From: Trissonchulus latispiculum
Taxonomy: Eukaryota > Nematoda > Enoplea > Enoplida > Ironidae
DNA: 64,000 bases
Direction of reading: 5' to 3'
NCBI GenBank assembly: GCA_030248195.1
Contig: JASAND010010731.1
Span: forward strand, 23,914-87,913
Part shown: positions 12,501 through 24,122 of the stretch, in pieces
Position numbering within the stretch: position 1 is the first letter of the stretch
Layout: each line of letters starts with the position of its first letter
The notes under the pieces: model-generated
What the model was told of the DNA's origin: nothing
The model's database searches: none
The model's input: the letters and a program-made list of their open reading frames with translations, nothing else
Position numbers and translations under genes: made by a program

Positions 12501-14257
12501 TGGAAAAGGTACTTAGCCCTCTCCATAAGGGTCGTTTAGTTGAATTTAAGATTGTCATGTAAAGACTCTTCTCTTTAACTATAATACTTAAATTATTCGC
12601 GCCGGCTAAAGAAACGGAATTTGGACGAGAAATGGGTAGGACTAATTGCAGATTCGTTGAAGATTATAATCTGATTTTCGATTGGGAAAGCAGCACTTAT
12701 TGCTCAGCTAAACCATAGTAGTTATCTTGATCTGATTTGGTGCAAGTCATGTTTAGTCTCCATTCTGGGCCTGAGTGAAATCCAAAACTTGCCGGATCGG
12801 GATTGTTTTCCACGGGGTTTTCCGCAGCCTATCTTTCTCTACCCCTCTCCCACCACTAAACTTCTCATCCCAGCGATTTTGGGCATGTATCCAAGAGCCC
12901 GCCAGAAAATATTCAGATTTCAACAATTTTCGTTTTAACTAGAATCCAACCGTTTTGAGAGACTTACACTTGGTTTTCAAAAGTTCCTCCACACAATCTA
13001 AAGAAATATCTTTTCAATTTAAACTATTAGTCTCCGTTTTTATTACAGTATTAAAAACGGGTTAAGCAGAGAAAAATTGGAAAAATTAGTTTTTATTGCA
13101 GATCCTGTTCCTAAGCCGGTTGTGCATTCAGAAATTTTCATCTCTGAACTGATTCCGCATCCAGCTTGCATTCTCTCCATTCAATTGGCCTCACTCACTC
13201 CTGACTCAGGTATTCTTTTCTCTTTTTACCTGATGGTAAGAGGTAAGAAACAGTTGGTTTGTGAATAGGGATGACTTTTGGTTCAGATGGTATCGAGTGT
13301 ATTGTAATATTTTCTAATGTATGCATATTTTTTAGATTTGTTGGAATTTTTCAAAGGTGCGGATACATTGCTCATCAATAGCGCTGGTCGCTTGTTGATG
13401 ATTCACCCTCGACCCTCCTCCAGTTCTCCTACTTTTCAGCATAATCAGGTCGGTTTTATGCTGAAGAATTTATAATTTAAAAACTTTGAAAGTTAACAGT
13501 CTGCGTTAGGAGAAATAAAAATGTACCTGTTCTGCGAATATCTCGTCTTGCATTCGACTTCGCTTCCGCAGAATGCATTTTCTGTACAGTTTTAGTGGCA
13601 CCTGTCACGACTGTATTCTAACTTTTCCTTCCTTGATAATCTGAGTCATTTTCCATTAAATATTTTCTAAACTTTAGTTGCGTCAACCTGTGCTGGTCGC
13701 ATCCTGCGTTGAAGAAGTGTGGTGCTGTTCTGAGCCCCAGTCTGCTAGACCCCATCTCAGTCAAGCCCTCTGGCTATGGTGTGGTTGTAGAGGTCTAAAG
13801 GTACGTACTTATGTCTATTGTATGCACGTTTTTTGCGTAAAATACTGCGTCTATACGCAGTCGAGCTTAAAGTACTCTTAAGTTCTTTTAAACAAAAATA
13901 TTTTTAAAAAAAATCAAAAATACGCAAAATCTGGTCCGGTTTTCTAAGAAACCTGATTGTCTGTAGTTATGAAGAAGTTGTAAATTTTATACCTGTAAAG
14001 TGAACAATTAATTGCTGTTCTGATCTGAGGGCTTTCAATTTTCAATACTGGATCCCAAAAATAATAATATTGAATACCTGATCGTGTACTATGTCTGTAC
14101 CATGTACTGCACCATGTACTGCACCATGTCTTACACTCGTCGAACAACTTAAATTTATAGGTATGGATGCCGTTATTTCCTAAAGATTCTCCCAAGAGTA
14201 TCAATTTCATATCAAAACGAATCATGCTGCCTGTTGAGCTATCTGTTAGGCCTTTGT
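6502..14257 (+). CDS. RIC1: RIC1 exons 1-11: WD40/beta-propeller part
   Basis: These exons give about 411 residues. Motifs matching RIC1 are [13 protein letters not shown] with [10 protein letters not shown] (exon 1), GCDLWF (exon 2), HAHWTILQ (exon 3), GNGWPIR (exon 4), [16 protein letters not shown] (exon 5), [18 protein letters not shown] (exon 6), DNAFATIL (exon 7), LIPHPACI (exon 8), [12 protein letters not shown] (exon 10) and WMPLFPKD (exon 11). Exon 4 is only 39 nt (13 codons), bounded by TTTTTAG and GTATTT; it is needed to join exons 3 and 5 in frame. Exon 13 uses donor GTTAGA, which lets AA plus C of exon 14 complete an Asn codon. Confidence 0.92.
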
Positions 14258-17200
14258 GTAAGTTAAACCTAAAATATATCATAAATGAACTGACATTTTT
14301 TGTAGACAGAAGTATTTAGGCTTGCAGAACTTGCTTCTCTTAATGTGTTTTTATCATGGGGGTGCTCGGAGAGCCCCCCATAATATGAGCTATAAAGGCA
14401 CTTTGCGGATTTTGAAAAGTGCTAATTAGGCATAACTAATTAACGGGAAGGAACTAAGAGCTAATATTTACATTTTTGAAATCTCCAGGCCGAGAGCTTT
14501 CGAATGATACCAAACTTGCCCGGAAAAAAATGAACTTTGAAAAAATCTACTTTCTCTTACGGGTTTGAAAGTGGGGGTTTTTTCCTCTGTATTCAGCATG
14601 ATTTTTGTCAATTTTGTGTTAACTCGATTTTTCGAACGGCCCATAGGAAAAATTTTTCTATACTATTTTTTGAATATCTAGGCAATGGTACTTAGCAAGT
14701 TTATGTTTTTTTCCGAATTTCAATCTGGTTCGATTTTTATAGATGGTCAAAAATGGAAAAAATAGCGTTTTTGGACACCTTCAAGCTGAAAAATTTCTAA
14801 GTCCGAAAATTTAAAAATAGTCTAAAACGGGCAAAAAAAGCGTTTTTCGGCCTTGGGGTGGTACCCGTATATAGTAAATCGGGGTCGCTGAACACGATGA
14901 GCATAGTGCCGACACCGTATCTCGCCTGGTTCATCTGGTTCAACTGGTTCAAAGTTGAACCAGTTCCTGGTTCAAGCTACTGGAGATAGCTAGAAGGCTG
15001 AAATTTTGCATACAACGGTTATTGGGCATGGGGAATTCACTGGTGGTGTTACTTTGGTGATCCGACCCATGGCTGCCCAGATCTGGTTCAACTGGTTCAA
15101 AATTGAACCAGGTCCTGGTTCAAGCTACTGGAGATAGTTGGAATGCTGAAATTTTGCATACAAAGGTTATTGGGCATGGGGAATTCACTGGTGGTGTTAC
15201 TTTGGTGATCCGACCCATGCCTGGCCAGATCTGGTTCAACTGGTTCAAAGTTGAACCAGTTCCTGGTTCAAGCTACTGGAGATAGCTGAAAGGCTGAAAT
15301 CTTGCATACAGAGGTTATTGGGCATGGGGAATTCACTAGTGGTGTTACTTTGCTGATCTGACCCATGGCTGGCCAGATCTGGTTCAACTGATTCAATGTT
15401 GAACCAGTTCCTGGTTCAAGCTACTGGAGATAGTTGGAAGGCTGAAATCTTGCATACAAAGGTTGTTGGGCATGGGGAATTCAGTGGTGGTGGTGTAACT
15501 TTGCTGATCTGACCAATGGCTGGCCAGATCTGGTTCTACTGGTTCAAAGTTGAACCAGGTCCTGGTTCAAGCAACTGGAGATAGCTAGAAGGCTGAAATT
15601 TTGCATACAAAGGTTATTGGGCAAGGGGAATTCATTGGTGGTGTAACTTTGGTGAACCGACCCATGGCTGGCCAGATCTGGTTCAACTGGTTCAATGTTG
15701 AACCAGGTCCTGGTTCAAGCTACTGAAGATAGCTGAAAGGCTGAAATCTTGCATACAAAGGTTGTTGTGCATGGGGAATTCAGTGGTGGTGTAACTTTGC
15801 TGATCCAACTCATGGCTGGCCAGATCTGGTTCAACTGGTTCAACTGGCTCAAAGTTGAACCAGTTCCTGGTTCACGCTACTGGAGATAGTTGGAAGGCTG
15901 AAATCTTGCATACAAAGGTTGTTGGGCATGGGGAATTCAGTGGTGGTGTAACTTTGCTGATCTGACCCATGGCTGGCCAGATCTGGTTCAACTGGTTCAA
16001 AGTTGAACCAGTTCCTGGTTCAAGCTACTGGAGATAGCTGAAACGCTGAATTTTTGCATGCAAAGCTTATTGGGTATAGGGAATTCACTGGTGGAATTTG
16101 TGATTGCTACTGCCACAGTTACAGTTACTATATGGTAGCGTTCCCAAAAACTAGACTGAGGACAAGTATTAAAAATGCTCCTTGCAGTCGCATGAAAAAG
16201 TTAATATGAGCTATGATGGTCAACATTTAAATGTGTCAAGGACAAGATTTAAAATGTTTAATATGAGCCAACATCTAAATAAGTAGAGGACAAGATGTAA
16301 ACGGCTAATATGAGCCGCTACGTTTCTCTTGGGCTCATATTGACGCGACTAAAATGGCAAACATATACAGTTTACGGTTCTCATATAAGCATCAGTGTTT
16401 ATAAACGATTTGATTGGCTTGGGAATATTGAATTAATGTGATGATTGCGATGATAACTTCAAATGTGATTTCTCAAGATTTCACAACATGTGTAAGTTCC
16501 ACATTTTCGTTTCTTCATTAGATTGGACTTGGTTTCGTTTTGTTGACTTTATGTGGTGGCCTTAAATGTGTACTTGGATGTAGCGGTGGAGAAGAAAACA
16601 TTTACGTACAGCTTTGCAAAATTAATGTTTATGCGTCGTTATTCATGCAAGCCATTTCAGTGTTGGATTAAAAGTAAGCAAAAGCTAAATGAGCGTCAAT
16701 ATGAGCCCAAGAGAAACGTAGCGGCTCATATTAGCCGTTTACATCTTGTCCTCTACTTATTTAGATGTTGGCTCATATTAAACATTTTAAATCTTTGACA
16801 CATTTACCGAATGTTGACCATCATAGCTCATATTAACTTTTTCATGCGACTGCAAGGAGCATTTTTCATACTTGTATAAGATTAGTTTTTTCTTTCTTTT
16901 TGCAGTGCTTCTGAACAGCCACTGTGTAGCTGTTGGGGTTGAGTCGGCTGCTCAGTACTGTCGCATGGAGAATGCTGAGCGGATATCGCATTTAGTCGTG
17001 ATGCGCAAAGTATGTAATTAAATAAGCAGATTGCCTGCTTAATTAAGATTAATTGAATAACGAAATTTTGCGTGGTTTTAGTCAGTGAAGTCGAAGCTTT
17101 TTCTTGTATACTGTGAATCCGATAATGTAGCTAATGTATCGACTGTTTTCCCTGTTATGCGTAGCGTCGGTACTTTTGAAGCATGTATCCATTCTTGTAG

Positions 17201-20200
17201 CATTTTCTTCAATTGTAATTTTGTAATAATTCAATTGCAGTATAATTTCAGAGCGAAGTACATTTGCATCACATCCTGCGACAACTGCTGAAGCGAAAGT
17301 TAGATTTTTCACTGTTTGTTACCTATTTATTTCTTGATTTCCAGTTAGTTGCATCATGTCTTCTTCTTCATATTGTCTCTTTGCTTTTTCACGTTTATTG
17401 TGTCGGTTTGAGTCTGTTTAACACTGATTATCTGACCTTTTAGCCTTGGCATTTACGCCCTTCAGATTGCTGCTACATGTCGAAATCTGTCTTACTTTTC
17501 TCATGTACTGGAGTTGCTGCTTCATATTGTGTTGGAAGAGGAAGCGACCAGTTCTGAAGCCATCCCTGGTACGCTTTTTGTCAATTGAACCTGCATATTA
17601 CCACATTTCTTTTTCTTGGACTTTTTCATTTGGGCCTTTCGCCTCAGTGATTTTTAGATTAATACAAGTAGTGTATTTTTACGTAAAGTAAATTTTCTTT
17701 TTAGACCCCTTGTTGCCGCGTGTGGTTGCATTTATTCAGGAATTTCCAGAATTTTTGGAAACTGTTGCACACTGTGCAAGGAAAACTGAGATAGCCCTAT
17801 GGAAGCACCTGTTCCAGAGTGTGGGAGATCCTGCTGAACTTTTCGAAGTAGGATTCTTTCTTTTTATGCTTTGTCGCTGTAATGCATACAATAGAAGGGA
17901 GAATTTTGGGGGTAAACGGTATTTTCCTGTAATAGACATATGTCAAATAACGAATATTTTTCCGGTTGTGCTTTAATGGATGATGTTTCTTCCGTTGGTT
18001 TTTTCATATTTACTATGTTTACTCCGTGGGCCTATTTTCTGGCTCATACTGTCGGGGCTCATACATACGGATTTATTCATACATTCCGACGTATCGGATA
18101 GTGGTGACTTTACCGAATCATGGATACTTTGTTTAATCTTAGGCATGCATTCGTGAAGGAAAACTCGACATAGCTGCCTCATTTCTGATAGTCCTGCAGA
18201 ACCTAGAACCTGGGTGGTCATCACGTGATCATGCTACTCATTTACTTGAAGCTGCACTGATGGCAAAGCAGTGGAAGGTATAAACTGATTTTTAAGCACT
18301 TCAAAGTTGCAAAAATTGTAGCAAAGTAATCATAAAACTGGTGTTGTGCATAATAATTATGCTGGACAAGCTTTATTGCATTGTATCGTAGTGTTGTTGA
18401 TTATTTCGTTGAACTTTTTAAAGCTTATTTGTTTTAGATAGCCAAAGATATTGTCAGATTTCTGTCAGCAATTGGTAAGTGAAGTTGCAGTTTGTGAAGC
18501 TAGGGTTTATTTAAAAGGTAGCCGCAAGTAGAGAATATGGACGAGAGAATATGTATAGAGTATGGTTAAAGTAGCCGTTATTAAGGAAATGCTTTTCTGT
18601 TTAGTTTTTGTTTGCTACTAAGCTATTTTTATTTGATAATTGTCAAATACTATGCTGTAATACACAATACATTTCACATAATGATGGACCATTGACAAAA
18701 GAAGCAAACAGCACAAAACCTCTTGTATTTTGTGGATATTATCCCAATTTTTAAATTTTGCATCAGATTATATGAGCTGTTAATAGTCTTTTGTTCTTTC
18801 GTACAGATCCAGACGACATTCAGACGCCGGCCAGAACTCCAGCCATGCTGAAGGGCTCTGCGGGTCCTCGCCTTTCCACGACGTCTCATTTTGACTTTGA
18901 CGCGGATGACGCGGATGCCCTTCTCCTGTTTCGACCTCCCGGCGTGGAGCGTCAGCGTCATTCATCCTTTTCCATGTCCGTCTCCGGTTCCCCGCCCCTT
19001 CCACAGTCCTCGCATCCGACAGGGTCCCTCTCACAGTCGGTTGGAGGTCACCCACCAGACGAGAAGGGACTTTGTCACAACAGCAGCAGCAGCAGGACTG
19101 GACAGCAACGGTCGGCAGATTCGACGGCAGCCAAGGCTAAGCTGTCCAAGTCCAGATCTGAGCCGAAACATCGCAGTGAGACGTCCGGAACCAGAAGGTA
19201 GAGCCGGCAGGCAGAGTGTTGAATTTGATGTCTCAAGCTGTAAATATATGCAGCAGGGGTATTCTAAAAGGTTTTTGCGCCGTCGGAGCGAAAGTTAGTA
19301 ACTTTTTACTTAATTTACGCTTTTTAAGCCATTCTATAGCAAGATTTTGACATTTTAAAAATTTTCGTGGCTTTTGAAAACTTTCCTTAGCAATTTTTGA
19401 CGTTTGCAAAAAATTTTTCAACTCTGCTTCATTTCCAGTTTCCTGGCTAACATTTTGCACCATTGCATGATTCGGTGCTTACAACATTTTCCGCCTCAGC
19501 TAAGTTCTGGAATATTTTTGAATTTGTTGTGATAACAACAGAATAGAGTTTGGTGTCGATTTTGAATGTTTCTATGGATGGCTGTTTTAGTGTACTGATT
19601 ATTGATTTTAGACGATCTCGAGAGCTAAAGGAAAATCCGACTCATTTCTATTTGAATTTAATTCTAAGACAGCACGCTAGACGGCTTTTATCTGAGGGTC
19701 AGCTCTATGACCTTGGTTGCTTTTCTGCTCATTTGGACTATCATCTCGTGCTGTGGCTAAATAGAGAAAGGTATATAGTTACAACTTATTTTGGGCTAGG
19801 CTTTTTGCTTGGTACCTACAGTATACAGTGCAGTACCTATACTTATGTAGTGTCTTGTCTGATTTCTGTAAGTTTGATTGTTCCTTTAATTTCTGTTCTC
19901 TTTTTCAGAAATGATGCTGCGAAGGTCAGAGACTTTGTGAAATGTTTGAAACTGTTGCACAAAGATTTTCAGTGGCCCTATCCTATGCTCAATATCGGTT
20001 CATTGCCTGCTAGTCCCCGCTCTAAAGGTAGTATTACCTTTTCATTGTGTAGCTTTCTCACTTCTGCGCCAGAAAATGTGCGGAATGTTATCAGCTTTAA
20101 AAATTTTCTCTAGATTATATTTCGTGGACATAAAATACTGTTTGATTTCCTGTGTTATCTTAAAAATATCAGTGAAATATTAAATTTATTGTTTTGCATG

Positions 20201-22316
20201 ATAACGCTATTATTCATTGCTACATGCTTGAATGTTTGCAGGTTCTTTGTTGTCTTTGAACGAGCCGCTGCAGGTAATAACGCAGAATTCTGACGATTCA
20301 GGCTGTCCGTTGCCAAAGGGTGGTTCCTGGTCCGGTTTTACGGATCTACAGGGCGCTGAGCGTCACGTGACCTCTACCACAAAGATGAAGCAGCTTCTGA
20401 TTCGACAGCAGAATCGTGAACTCCCCTTGTCTCCCCATGCCTCTGTTGAGGCTAAGCTTCATTTGAAAGGTACTATTAATTGGCTGTAAATGCTGATTCT
20501 TGGCTCATTTTAAATTTTGTTAGTTTCAATCCATTTCAAGCATAATAACGAATATGTGTTGAGTGAGTATACGAAGTGTAGCATAGAATAAATGACTTTC
20601 CCAAACCAAAATTTCTTGATGAGGGTAACCTGGGGGGGCGCCGATTTCTGAGAGGGATTTTTCGAAAACTCATAAATCCAGGTATTCTTTGCTGGATACT
20701 GTTGAATTTAGGTATTATGAATTTTCGTTTTTCTTTGTTTTGTACAGCTGAAAGTGATCTGACTGAAGAAAGTTTGTTCGGAGGCTCGGGCGGGTGGGAT
20801 GACGCTGTTTCCTCGGAGGTTGAATGGGAACAGTTGGATCAGATCAGTTCAACCGTGGCCAAAGGTCCACACCAACCTGAAGTACAACTTAGGTAAATGC
20901 TTCTTGCGGAGTTTGTCAATTTCTTATAAGGAAGTGAGATCTAACATGACTTCTACATAGGTATTGTTGACGATACGTTGAAGTTTGTATGACTAGAAGC
21001 TCAATATAATGCAAAAGTTATGCCTATATTGCGAAAACGTGAATTTTTATTTTAGATTTCTGCAGCTGGTGTTTGCAGAGGCGGGCTGTGCTGATTGGCT
21101 GCTGCTAATTTGTTTGGTACTACACGATATGGTAGCTTTTGTCCGTTCAGTAAATCCGGCCACCATTAACTCTTTTCCCATTGGCATTTTGGCTAATCTG
21201 AAGCAAGGGTTGTGCCAGCTGCTGTTGTGGTCTGAAAATGAGTGGTACACACACTTGATTGTATAGTACATATATGTAATAAAATAATACTTTTACCTAT
21301 GTAATAAAATAATACTTTTACCTATGTAATAAAATAATACTTTTACCTATGTAATAAAATAATACTTTTACCAGCTATCACATACATATAGAACTTTCCT
21401 TTTCGTCTAATCTTAAGTAATAGGATAGGACATCATTTTTCATAGTCCATAATCGGGCCCTCCGCACTCATCTCAGATCTCAAAATATATACCAACTGAG
21501 ATCTGTTTGACCCACTGTCTTCGTGTTCGATTCAACTGCATGTTTACGTTGTAAAAATGGGGAAGCATGTCGTATTGAAATTGTCGGTTTTCATTGTTTC
21601 GCGTTTTAACTCAGGAATTTTTCGCTTTACTAATGTTGTGAAAATTTTGGGCAGAACATATTTTTCATGTCTGTTTTTTCAGTGCCGGCTATCAGCCTAT
21701 GCTGAAGGCAGTCTTACGTCACCTGGCGGCCATGGAAGAGGCTGAGCGTCCGGTGGTTCCCGCCTCCCTGCTCAAGGATGCTACCCCGGTCGCAGCAGCT
21801 GGTGCTTCTACGGAAAAGGTGGCAAAGAAACTGTCCAGTGGTGGCAACAGTAGCCAACCGCCGACACAGAAAAAGTCTAGCACAACCGCTCCTACAGGTA
21901 GCTCTTCTGGACCGGCAGTAAACAACAGTGTGGTATCCTTTGCCTCCAAGTCTCAGTACAAGGCGACCAACGGTGAAACCTCTCCCTCCCCCACCGCCCC
22001 CAACAGACTGTTTGCTCTGGATGAAGGCGGCGAGTCCAGGTCTCCCCAGATACCTCCTGGTGGCGCCGGTTCGTCTGGAGGAGGAGGAGGAGGAGGAGGA
22101 CTGGCGGCTCGGCGACGCTCCAATCCCGACTCCTCTCAAACGACTCATTCCGACTCGAATGACTCCCGGGGATCCTCACCCTCTCCCTCCACTGACGAGG
22201 ATCTTGATTCTAAATTTTTCAGTCGAATTCAGACTCTGAAACTGGAAGACGTGGGCCATATGGATCTGGTCTCGGCTTCCTCCCCTACTGGTCGAAATGA
22301 TTGTGTTATATCGTAA
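6502..22316 (+). CDS. RIC1: RIC1, RAB6A-GEF complex subunit (24 exons, 5' partial)
   Basis: RIC1 pairs with RGP1 to activate RAB6 at the Golgi and supports retrograde transport; this is family knowledge. Exons read from GT-AG sites with consistent phase: 6502-6634, 6960-7104, 7757-7870, 10382-10420, 10565-10675, 11330-11419, 12346-12508, 13102-13209, 13336-13448, 13678-13800, 14161-14257, 16906-17009, 17252-17298, 17444-17568, 17705-17847, 18143-18277, 18438-18474, 18807-19197, 19612-19770, 19909-20027, 20242-20469, 20748-20892, 21056-21244, 21683-22316. They give about 1,229 residues with no internal stop. Vertebrate RIC1 is about 1,420 residues, and the first visible exon aligns near residue 250, so the N-terminal quarter is outside the window. 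The gene looks functional. Introns host many transposons. Confidence 0.95.
7130..7640. repeat. TAATCC-rich inverted repeat in RIC1 intron 2
   Basis: Motifs GGATTAAA and TTTAATCC alternate along about 500 bp (for example GTTTAATCTTAATC and CTAATCCGTTTAATC). Local hairpins can form throughout. I could not fix ends or a target duplication, so this is noted as a repeat, possibly a degraded MITE. Confidence 0.5.
8099..9163. mobile_element. hAT-type non-autonomous element, 8 bp TSD
   Basis: The ends CATGGGCGCACCCAGG and (reverse) CAGGGGCGCACCCAGG differ by one base and are flanked by the perfect 8 bp duplication CCAGCAAA (8091-8098, 9164-9171). A CAGGGGCG-type terminus with an 8 bp duplication is typical of hAT. 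Poly-C/G tracts lie just inside both ends. No transposase is coded; the interior is a minisatellite plus an A/T-rich segment. It sits in RIC1 intron 3. Confidence 0.9.
8225..8670 (+). repeat. Minisatellite inside the hAT element, ~40 bp unit
   Basis: About eleven copies of a unit containing GCCTGCGGCGCTTTTCTATC, spaced 39-52 bp. Each unit holds the small palindrome GCGCCTGCGGCGC followed by a T-run. Later copies are diverged (CTGCGTCGC, CTGTGGCGC). Confidence 0.85.
9172..10131. mobile_element. Long-TIR element, ~145 bp arms
   Basis: 9172-9316 and 9985-10131 are inverted copies, starting ACCCCAACA and sharing a segment around AAATTTTTAGTTTTTCGCCG. The left tip overlaps the target duplication of the neighbouring hAT element, so the hAT element probably landed at or beside this element's left end. 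No clear duplication of its own was found. There is no coding capacity; it lies in RIC1 intron 3. Confidence 0.75.
10676..11329. other. RIC1 intron 5, unrecognised content
   Basis: The intron has a GC-richer stretch (about 10840-11210) than its neighbours. Short open frames on both strands run through it, but no codon pattern or domain was recognised. It may be a decayed insertion. Confidence 0.35.
11884..12213. mobile_element. hAT-type MITE, 330 bp, 8 bp TSD
   Basis: The ends TAGAGATGCACCGGGG and (reverse) TAGGGATGCACCGGGG are flanked by the perfect duplication GTTTCAAC (11876-11883, 12214-12221). GC-rich subterminal tracts of GGGGCC enclose an A/T-rich core. It is the same family as 250-554, in opposite orientation, and lies in RIC1 intron 6. 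Confidence 0.92.
14925..16100 (+). repeat. Satellite, ~148 bp unit, about 8 copies
   Basis: CCAGATCTGGTTCAACTGG recurs at roughly 15076, 15223, 15371, 15521, 15670, 15818 and 15976. The period is 147-158 bp and a partial copy leads in. Each unit has a hairpin (CTGGTTCAAC paired with GTTGAACCAG) followed by a conserved stretch with TTGGGCATGGGGAATTCA. It fills much of RIC1 intron 11. Confidence 0.9.
16162..16876. mobile_element. TIR element with ~190 bp arms in RIC1 intron 11
   Basis: 16162-16350 and 16690-16876 are inverted copies; matching segments include AATGCTCCTTGCAGTCGCAT and GCCCAAGAGAAACGTAGCGG with its complement. The centre (about 340 bp) is unrelated and non-coding. The right arm ends about 30 bp before RIC1 exon 12, close to its polypyrimidine tract. 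No clear target duplication was found. Confidence 0.8.
16906..18474 (+). CDS. RIC1: RIC1 exons 12-17: RIC1 domain
   Basis: These exons cover about visible residues 412-608. The most conserved blocks are here: [11 protein letters not shown] (exon 13), [20 protein letters not shown] (exon 14), [17 protein letters not shown] with VGDPAELF (exon 15), [13 protein letters not shown] (exon 16) and the short exon 17, [13 protein letters not shown]. In the family this alpha-helical region defines the RIC1 domain. Spacing between blocks matches the vertebrate protein closely, with no missing segment. Confidence 0.94.
18807..22316 (+). CDS. RIC1: RIC1 exons 18-24: C-terminal tail and stop
   Basis: Exon 18 encodes a Ser/Pro/Asp-rich low-complexity stretch of about 130 residues. 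Exons 19-20 return to conserved sequence ([36 protein letters not shown]). Exon 22 holds the acidic DLTEESLF block and [11 protein letters not shown], and exon 23 the FAEAGCADW block. The last exon begins CAGYQPMLK and becomes Ser/Gly-rich, including an 8-Gly run coded by (GGA)n near 22079-22099. It ends in NDCVIS before TAA at 22314, resembling the vertebrate terminus, so the 3' end is secure. Confidence 0.93.
21270..21373 (+). repeat. Minisatellite, 27 bp unit, 4 copies
   Basis: TATGTAATAAAATAATACTT followed by TTACC is repeated four times almost without change in RIC1 intron 23. The near identity suggests recent expansion. Confidence 0.9.
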
Positions 22317-23140
22317 AACTGCCTTCTACTCTTTTTGCTTGTTTGTTTGTTTTATCCATTTTGTTTCTTGTGTAAATTTTAATTGTTTATAATTGTTTTT
22401 TTCTGAAAATGTTTACTTTTGTGATATTGTATTTAAATTTTTTAGATGATTCTTCTCTCTGTTAGATTTGAACATTTCAAAACGTTAATCTTTGCACTAA
22501 TTTCGTAGTTGATTATTGTAGCATAACACTGGGATTAATGCGGTGCTGTTAATGCTGACGTATTGTCTGTTTTGTAATCAGTGTTAGGGGGCCGGGAATG
22601 TAGGCGTTGCTTCTGAAGTCAACTTCGCAAAATCTTTAGATCTCTGAAAGAAGAAATTTTGCTGAATTTCGGCTAGCCAGCTGAAACTTTATTAAATTTG
22701 AAAATCTTGCTGAATTCGAGTACGGTGGTCGATTTCAAGAGGTCTGAGATAATTTGCTAACTATTGTCTACTCGAAACGGCCTCAAAAAGTAAATTTGTG
22801 ATTTTGTTTGCAAGTTTTAGTAGAAGTACAAGAAATTTGGCATAGAGATGTTTTTCAGCACAACAGAACTGGTGATTATTGCAAACTGACGACGCGAAAA
22901 CTAGATTATTATTTTAAAAGGTATTATGTTTAAAAGGTTTTGTTTGCAAGAAACATTTGCAGAAATCGAGACAATTCTTTATCAGGACCTTTCAGTTGCA
23001 AAGTAGAAATTAATTTCTGTTATTTCTTACCTACAGCTTGTAGTCTAGCTTGAATTGAAATTTACTTTACAACTACATTTTGTCTTATTTTGTTTTATAT
23101 AGCCTACTATTGAAAGTATTAAGAAAATAATTGTGTAATA
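22317..23140 (+). other. RIC1 3' UTR and downstream sequence
   Basis: A/T-rich sequence follows the RIC1 stop. No canonical AATAAA stands out in the first few hundred bases, so the cleavage site cannot be placed. No other gene was seen. Confidence 0.4.
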
Positions 23141-23146
23141 TCAACA

Positions 23147-23485
23147 GTTCCCTAATAACTTAGAGTGTGACAATCGTAACACTCTTAGTTATTAGGCCGG
23201 GGACACTATCTGCACGTTAACTGCTGACCTCCGCCCCCATAAATTGGACCACGGTGATCCTCCACAAATGAGTACCTTGTGCACGCTCACTCGCTTGTAT
23301 GTTTGTGTTGAAGCCCGAAACTGCAAGCAGCTGGCCTTTAAGCTTCAACACAAACATACCAGCGAGCGTACATGTTTGCTAGGTACTCATTTGTGGGGGG
23401 AGGTCAGCCGTTATCTTGCAAATCATGTCCCCGGCCTAGTACAAGTGTGACGCTTGTCCCACTCTTATAGTTATTATGTACTCTT
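23147..23485. mobile_element. Palindromic MITE with GGCCGGGGACA arms
   Basis: Both arms carry AATAACT-type tips, then GTGTGAC-like sequence, then TAGGCCGGGGACA (about 23192 and, inverted, 23426-23438). A second nested palindrome inside includes TGAGTACC and TGTTTGTGTTGAAGC with its complement. The short frame inside is a by-product of the palindrome. The right tip TACTCTTG resembles the family at 23663 and 60371. Confidence 0.65.
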
Positions 23486-23662
23486 GGTAACATATATTTA
23501 TTTATATAATTATATAATTAATGTAGCTAACTGTAATTAGTTGGCATAGAGACTTATTTTATTTAACAGACAGCATGTTTTATTTCATGTGTTATATTTT
23601 GATTTAATTCAAACCCATCTTTATCTGTCACAGTAAATGAAACTATGTCAATTTCCTTTCAT

Positions 23663-24110
23663 CAAGAGTGCATTAAGCAAAAAGAGTATATGTATATACC
23701 ACTAGGCGTGCTCTCTTACCAGAACAAAAACTGCATTTTTTTCTAATGGCTGACTCCCACAACACCTCCCCAAGCAAATTAGACCCATCACTTCAAAGAA
23801 ATTTAATTTGATTGCTACGATTTGAAGCTTGTTTGTAGCAGGTACCATTTCCACCCATACAACTGCTTGTGTTTTCGAGCTTAAACACGTAAACATAGAG
23901 CAAATGAGTGTACCTTTTCCCCGTGTACCCGTTTCGATCAGGTACTGATTACAGGAGGGTTATTAGATTAGGTTATTTTGCGGAGGTAGGGTCAGCAGCC
24001 TAGGTTATTTTGCGGGGGTAGGGTCAGCCGTTAGCGAACAGAGCATTTTTTGCTTTGAGAAGACAGAGCATGCCTAGTGGCATACTTTTATTCATTGTGT
24101 ACTCTTCTTG
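23663..24110. mobile_element. Palindromic MITE, 448 bp, 7 bp TSD
   Basis: The left end CAAGAGTGCATTAAG and the inverted right end CAAGAAGAGTACACAATG lead to a shared block with CCACTAGGC. The flanks are the perfect 7 bp duplication CTTTCAT (23656-23662, 24111-24117). It is the same family as 60371-60747, which also has a 7 bp duplication. There is no coding capacity. Confidence 0.85.
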
Positions 24111-24122
24111 CTTTCATTAACA

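Noticed and set aside
14925..16100. CRISPR-like array
   Set aside because: Units are ~148 bp and repeat throughout without unique spacers, in an animal intron; ordinary satellite.
21714..22239. Several 75-144 codon frames antisense or shifted to the last RIC1 exon
   Set aside because: Shadows of the Ser/Gly-rich GC-rich exon; the RIC1 frame continues from conserved upstream exons to the expected terminus.
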